Assembly: GCA_937907455.1 (NCBI GenBank)
Contig: CALESQ010000050.1
Span: 1 to 42,440, forward strand
From: an uncultured Caldilineales bacterium
GTDB lineage: Bacteria; Chloroflexota; Anaerolineae; JAAEKA01
Direction: 5' to 3'
Length of the DNA: 42,440 nucleotides
Shown here: positions 40,030 through 42,440 of the stretch, in pieces
Layout: the number at the start of each line of letters is the position of its first letter
Position numbering within the stretch: the first letter of the stretch is position 1
The notes under the pieces: generated by a model
Database searches by the model: none
Seen by the model: the letters and a program-made list of their open reading frames with translations, nothing else
Told to the model about the DNA's origin: nothing
Made by a program: the position numbers and the translations under genes

Positions 40030-40059
40030 TTGGTGCATGGCTGCTGGTTGCGCTATAAT
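40030..40059 (+). promoter_or_regulatory. Promoter of the PIG-L deacetylase gene
   Basis: TTGGTG (40030-40035) and TATAAT (40054-40059) are 18 bp apart, with a CGC before the -10. It is divergent from the tilS promoter, with about 35 bp between the -35 boxes. The leader is about 40 nt. Confidence 0.65.
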
Positions 40060-40107
40060 GCGCTGCGTCAATTGTCTTCGTTTCACCCCATTCCCAGCAA
40101 AGCATTC

Positions 40108-41418
40108 ATGGCCCCAACATTTCATCTTTTAGCAGTATTTGCCCATCCTGACGACGAAGTATCCATCGGCGGAACACTGGCGCGCGCGGTAAGCGAAGGC
40201 GCAGCGGTGACGCTGGTGTGCGCCACGCGCGGCGAAGCCGCCACCATCTACTCACCACAGGACTACGGCGCAACCACCGAGAATCTGGCTCAGGTGCGCA
40301 CGGCAGAGCTGGAATGCTGCTGCCGCGCCCTGGGCATTACAGATCTGCGCTGGCTGGACTGGCCAGACGGTGGAGTAGCCCAGCTTGACCGTCACCAAGC
40401 AGTTACGGAGATGGTGGCATTGCTGCGTAGCGTGCAGCCCGATGTGGTGATCACTCACGCTGCCGACGGCGGCTATCCACACCCTGACCACATCGCCATA
40501 TACGAGATTGTGCTGGCCGCGTGGGAAGCTGCGGCTGACCCTGCCTATCATCCCGACCTGGGTACAGCCTGGGCTGTATCCAGGCTGTATGTGCGGGCGA
40601 TTCCACGCAGCTTCTTTGAAGAAAACCCAGCTTTTGCCCAGTTTCGCATTCAGCTGAACGGCGAGGAGATGGCCTTTTTCGCCACACCGGATGAAGAGAT
40701 CAGCACCGTGGTGGATGTTACGCCGTGGGTGGATCAGCGCATGGCTGCGTGGGAGTGCCACCTCAGCCAGCACAACCCGGCTGGCCTGTGGCGCGATGTG
40801 CCGAAAGAGACGCAGCGCGCCGCGCAAAGCCGCGAATATCTGCGCCTGATTGCCCAGCGGATGCCCGCGGCAGAGGCAGAAGCAGGCTGGTTATGGTCGT
40901 CCGCGCCGTTAGCCGAGGCAGACTCCTGGGCCGGGCCAGAAGAAAACGAGTTGCCGCCAGACGCTGCGGCCGCGGCAGATCGCTTTAGCGCGGCGCTGCG
41001 CAGTCGCCGCACCTATCTGCTGCTTTATCAAGATTACCGGAAGCACTCGCCCAAGCCTGAGTTTGCCGCGCTGCTGCGCGAGCTGATAGCTCACACGCAG
41101 GACGCCATTGCGCTGTTGAGCAGTGCGCTGCGCCGGCTGGATCGTATGGCCACGCGCGTGAGCATCAACGAAAAGTTGCTGGCACAGGGTAACGGGCGCA
41201 AGGGAGCAGCAGGCAAGCTCAATTTTATCCTTAACGGCATGACCAAAAACCTGGAATGGATCCGCCAACAACGGGCTTTGGAGACTGCACCGACATTGCA
41301 GGCGGTGTGGGATGAGCTGATTGCTGCGGATGAGCAGGACCAACAACAAGCAAAGGCGCTGTTGACCGAAATCGAAAACGCCACCGGCCAATCGCTGTCC
41401 GATGTAAAAACAACTTAG
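40108..41418 (+). CDS. PIG-L/LmbE-family deacetylase with long helical C-terminal extension
   Basis: 436 residues from the ATG at 40108. The zinc site is AHPDDE (H13, D16) with the distal THAADGGYPHPDH motif near residue 120; DPD/H pattern typical of LmbE-like N-acetylglucosaminyl deacetylases (MshB, BshB, PIG-L). Residues 1-250 cover the whole family fold. The last 150 residues or so (about 290-436) form an extra helical domain (YLLLYQDYRKHSPKPEFAAL and TRVSINEKLLAQGNGRKGA), not part of the standard enzyme. It deacetylates a small N-acetyl sugar or thiol precursor; the substrate is unknown. No mshA or bshA partner is in the window. Confidence 0.85.
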   Translation: MAPTFHLLAVFAHPDDEVSIGGTLARAVSEGAAVTLVCATRGEAATIYSPQDYGATTENLAQVRTAELECCCRALGITDLRWLDWPDGGVAQLDRHQAVTEMVALLRSVQPDVVITHAADGGYPHPDHIAIYEIVLAAWEAAADPAYHPDLGTAWAVSRLYVRAIPRSFFEENPAFAQFRIQLNGEEMAFFATPDEEISTVVDVTPWVDQRMAAWECHLSQHNPAGLWRDVPKETQRAAQSREYLRLIAQRMPAAEAEAGWLWSSAPLAEADSWAGPEENELPPDAAAAADRFSAALRSRRTYLLLYQDYRKHSPKPEFAALLRELIAHTQDAIALLSSALRRLDRMATRVSINEKLLAQGNGRKGAAGKLNFILNGMTKNLEWIRQQRALETAPTLQAVWDELIAADEQDQQQAKALLTEIENATGQSLSDVKTT

Positions 41419-41424
41419 TATCGC

Positions 41425-41480
41425 TGGCTGGCTCGGCGAAAAGATTGATACCTATCTCGCAGCGACCGGCCAGAACAACA
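41425..41480 (+). repeat. Diverged dispersed copy of the intergenic repeat
   Basis: This copy has GGCTCGGCGAAAAGATTGAT, then ACCTATCTCGCAGCGACCGG and CCAGAACAAC. It keeps the GGCTCGG start and CGACCGGCC end while the middle differs. It lies between the PIG-L stop and the dehydrogenase gene. Confidence 0.65.
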
Positions 41481-41529
41481 ACTTATTTTGGGACGATTAG
41501 TTAACCTTGCCAAGGAGGCAAACAGACCA

Positions 41530-42381
41530 ATGGAGATCCAAACAATCGGTATTTTGGGCTGCGGCCAAATGGGCAGCGGCATCGCTGAAATAGCGGCCAA
41601 GGCAGGCTACGAAGTGATCGCCTGCGAAATGGACGACGCCACGCTCACCAGTGGCCTGAAAAAGGTCAACAAGTCGTTGGCTAAGGCTGTGGAGCGCGGC
41701 AAGCTGGACGCCGACACCATGGAGGCGATCCTGAAACGCATCAGCGGCACGTTGGTATTGCAGGACCTGACCGACTGCGACATCGTTATCGAAGCGGTAT
41801 ATGAAGATCTATCCGTCAAGCAAACCGTGTTCGCGACCCTGGATAAGATCGTCAAACCTGAAGCAATTCTGGCGACCAACACCTCATCCATTTCGATTGC
41901 TGCCATTGCTGCCGCCACCGGTCGCGGCGACAAGGTGATCGGCATGCACTTCTTCAACCCTGTGCCGGTGATGCAGTTGGTGGAGTATGTCCCCAGCATT
42001 ATGACCTCGCCGGAAACGCTGGCTGCGGTAAGCGACCTGGGTGCCAAGCTGGGCAAAACCGGCGTGCTGGCGAAGGACTCACCCGGCTTCATCGTCAATC
42101 GCTTGCTGGTGGCCTATCTGATTGACGCCATCCGTGTCTACGAGCAGGGTCTAGCCAGCCGCGAGGATATTGACAACGCCATGAAGCTGGGCGCGGCGCA
42201 CCCCATGGGGCCGCTGACCCTGGCTGATTTTATCGGCCTGGACGTGATCAAAAACGTGGCCGACGTCTTCTTCGATGAATATGGCGAGTCGCGCTTCAAG
42301 TCACCGCCGTTGCTCACCCGCATGGTCACCGCAGGCCAACTAGGCCGCAAGACCGGCAAAGGTTTTTACGAGTATAAGTAG
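41530..42381 (+). CDS. hbd: 3-hydroxybutyryl-CoA dehydrogenase
   Basis: 283 residues, normal length for the single-domain enzyme. AAGGAGG lies at 41512-41518, eleven bases before the ATG at 41530. The Rossmann loop is GILGCGQMGSGIAE (GxGxxG), the NAD side EMD ends strand 2, and GMHFFNPVPVMQLVE holds the catalytic His. ETNTSS-type sequence is ATNTSSISI. The C-terminal 3HCDH domain has KDSPGFIVNRLLVAYLIDAI and LGAAHPMGPLTLADFIGLDV. It oxidises 3-hydroxyacyl-CoA or reduces acetoacetyl-CoA in fatty-acid or butyrate metabolism. No thiolase or crotonase gene is visible in the window. Its stop codon begins the 8-bp tandem repeat. Confidence 0.94.
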   Translation: MEIQTIGILGCGQMGSGIAEIAAKAGYEVIACEMDDATLTSGLKKVNKSLAKAVERGKLDADTMEAILKRISGTLVLQDLTDCDIVIEAVYEDLSVKQTVFATLDKIVKPEAILATNTSSISIAAIAAATGRGDKVIGMHFFNPVPVMQLVEYVPSIMTSPETLAAVSDLGAKLGKTGVLAKDSPGFIVNRLLVAYLIDAIRVYEQGLASREDIDNAMKLGAAHPMGPLTLADFIGLDVIKNVADVFFDEYGESRFKSPPLLTRMVTAGQLGRKTGKGFYEYK

Positions 42382-42440
42382 ACAGGTAGACAGGTAGACA
42401 GGTAGACAGGTAGACAAGTAGACAGGTAGACAGGTAGACA
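42378..42440. repeat. 8-bp tandem repeat (GTAGACAG) starting in the hbd stop codon, cut by window edge
   Basis: Nearly eight copies of GTAGACAG run from 42378 to the end of the window, with one substitution (GTAGACAA near 42410-42417). The first copy supplies the TAG stop of hbd. The full length is unknown because the window ends inside the array. Confidence 0.95.

Noticed and set aside
38085..40058. 657-residue open frame on the plus strand opposite tilS, the 79-aa gene and rlmI
   Set aside because: Antisense shadow in high-G+C DNA; the opposite strand encodes clear TilS motifs and the frame starts in a repeat copy.
1..42440. tRNA and rRNA genes
   Set aside because: No GGTTCGAATCC-like T-arm with a matching acceptor stem and no conserved rRNA segments were seen by eye; a tRNAscan-type search was not possible.

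Overview
The window reads as a chromosomal segment of a high-G+C bacterium, most probably a member of the Chloroflexota (Anaerolineae/Caldilineae type). This is an inference from gene content: a RodZ-like HTH/membrane protein, a DUF3048 lipoprotein and a GH99-like secreted protein that both carry SH3b domains, a PIG-L deacetylase with a helical tail, a YprB-like exonuclease with a C-terminal TPR-like part, and a stand-alone ArsA-type ATPase. A tRNA-Ser T-box in front of serS and many TATAAT-type promoters are also present. No rRNA or tRNA gene, CRISPR array or prophage was found.

Layout. 1-1150: probable C-terminal end of an IS630-type transposase, two small palindromes, and an unrecognised membrane-anchored protein in visibly lower-G+C DNA. 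1225-10120 (+): mutL, a fatty-acid desaturase, a HAD phosphatase, a SAM methyltransferase, a GT-C glycosyltransferase, a triple zinc-finger membrane protein, then a serine T-box and serS. 10189-14825 (-): YprB-like exonuclease and CPBP protease (one operon), a roughly 700-bp intergenic tandem-repeat array, and an XPB-N/helicase-associated protein. 15163-16276 (+): a DUF1232 protein overlapping a MerR-like HTH/coiled-coil protein. 16572-20252 (-): rimO behind an intrinsic terminator, rodZ-like gene, a small membrane protein, an isochorismatase-like hydrolase. 20493-22994 (+): ArsA ATPase and an MGDG-synthase-like glycosyltransferase. 23060-34869 (-): an envelope/glycan block: two membrane proteins, a nucleotide pyrophosphatase-like phosphodiesterase, a Wzx-like flippase, GT2-GT4-DUF2142 operon, LysM/M23 peptidase, hpt, GH99-like protein. 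35193-39956 (-): DUF3048 lipoprotein, rlmI, a 79-aa protein, tilS. 40108-42381 (+): PIG-L deacetylase and 3-hydroxyacyl-CoA dehydrogenase, ending in an 8-bp tandem repeat.

Genes plausibly acting together: GT2, GT4, DUF2142 protein, flippase and phosphodiesterase look like lipid-linked glycan synthesis and export. The LysM/M23, GH99 and DUF3048 proteins are extracytoplasmic wall or glycan proteins. mutL, yprB, tilS, rlmI, rimO and serS are housekeeping.

The most unusual signals are not genes. (1) A family of structured intergenic repeats (core CGGTCTGGAGATTGGGAACC) occurs at six loci, one of them amplified as a 136-bp tandem array. (2) A second short repeat (TACCCGCCAAAGGCGTACC) sits directly before start codons. 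(3) A recurrent leaderless promoter architecture places a -10 box 6-7 nt before the ATG. (4) An intrinsic terminator has its U-tract ending four bases before the rimO start codon.
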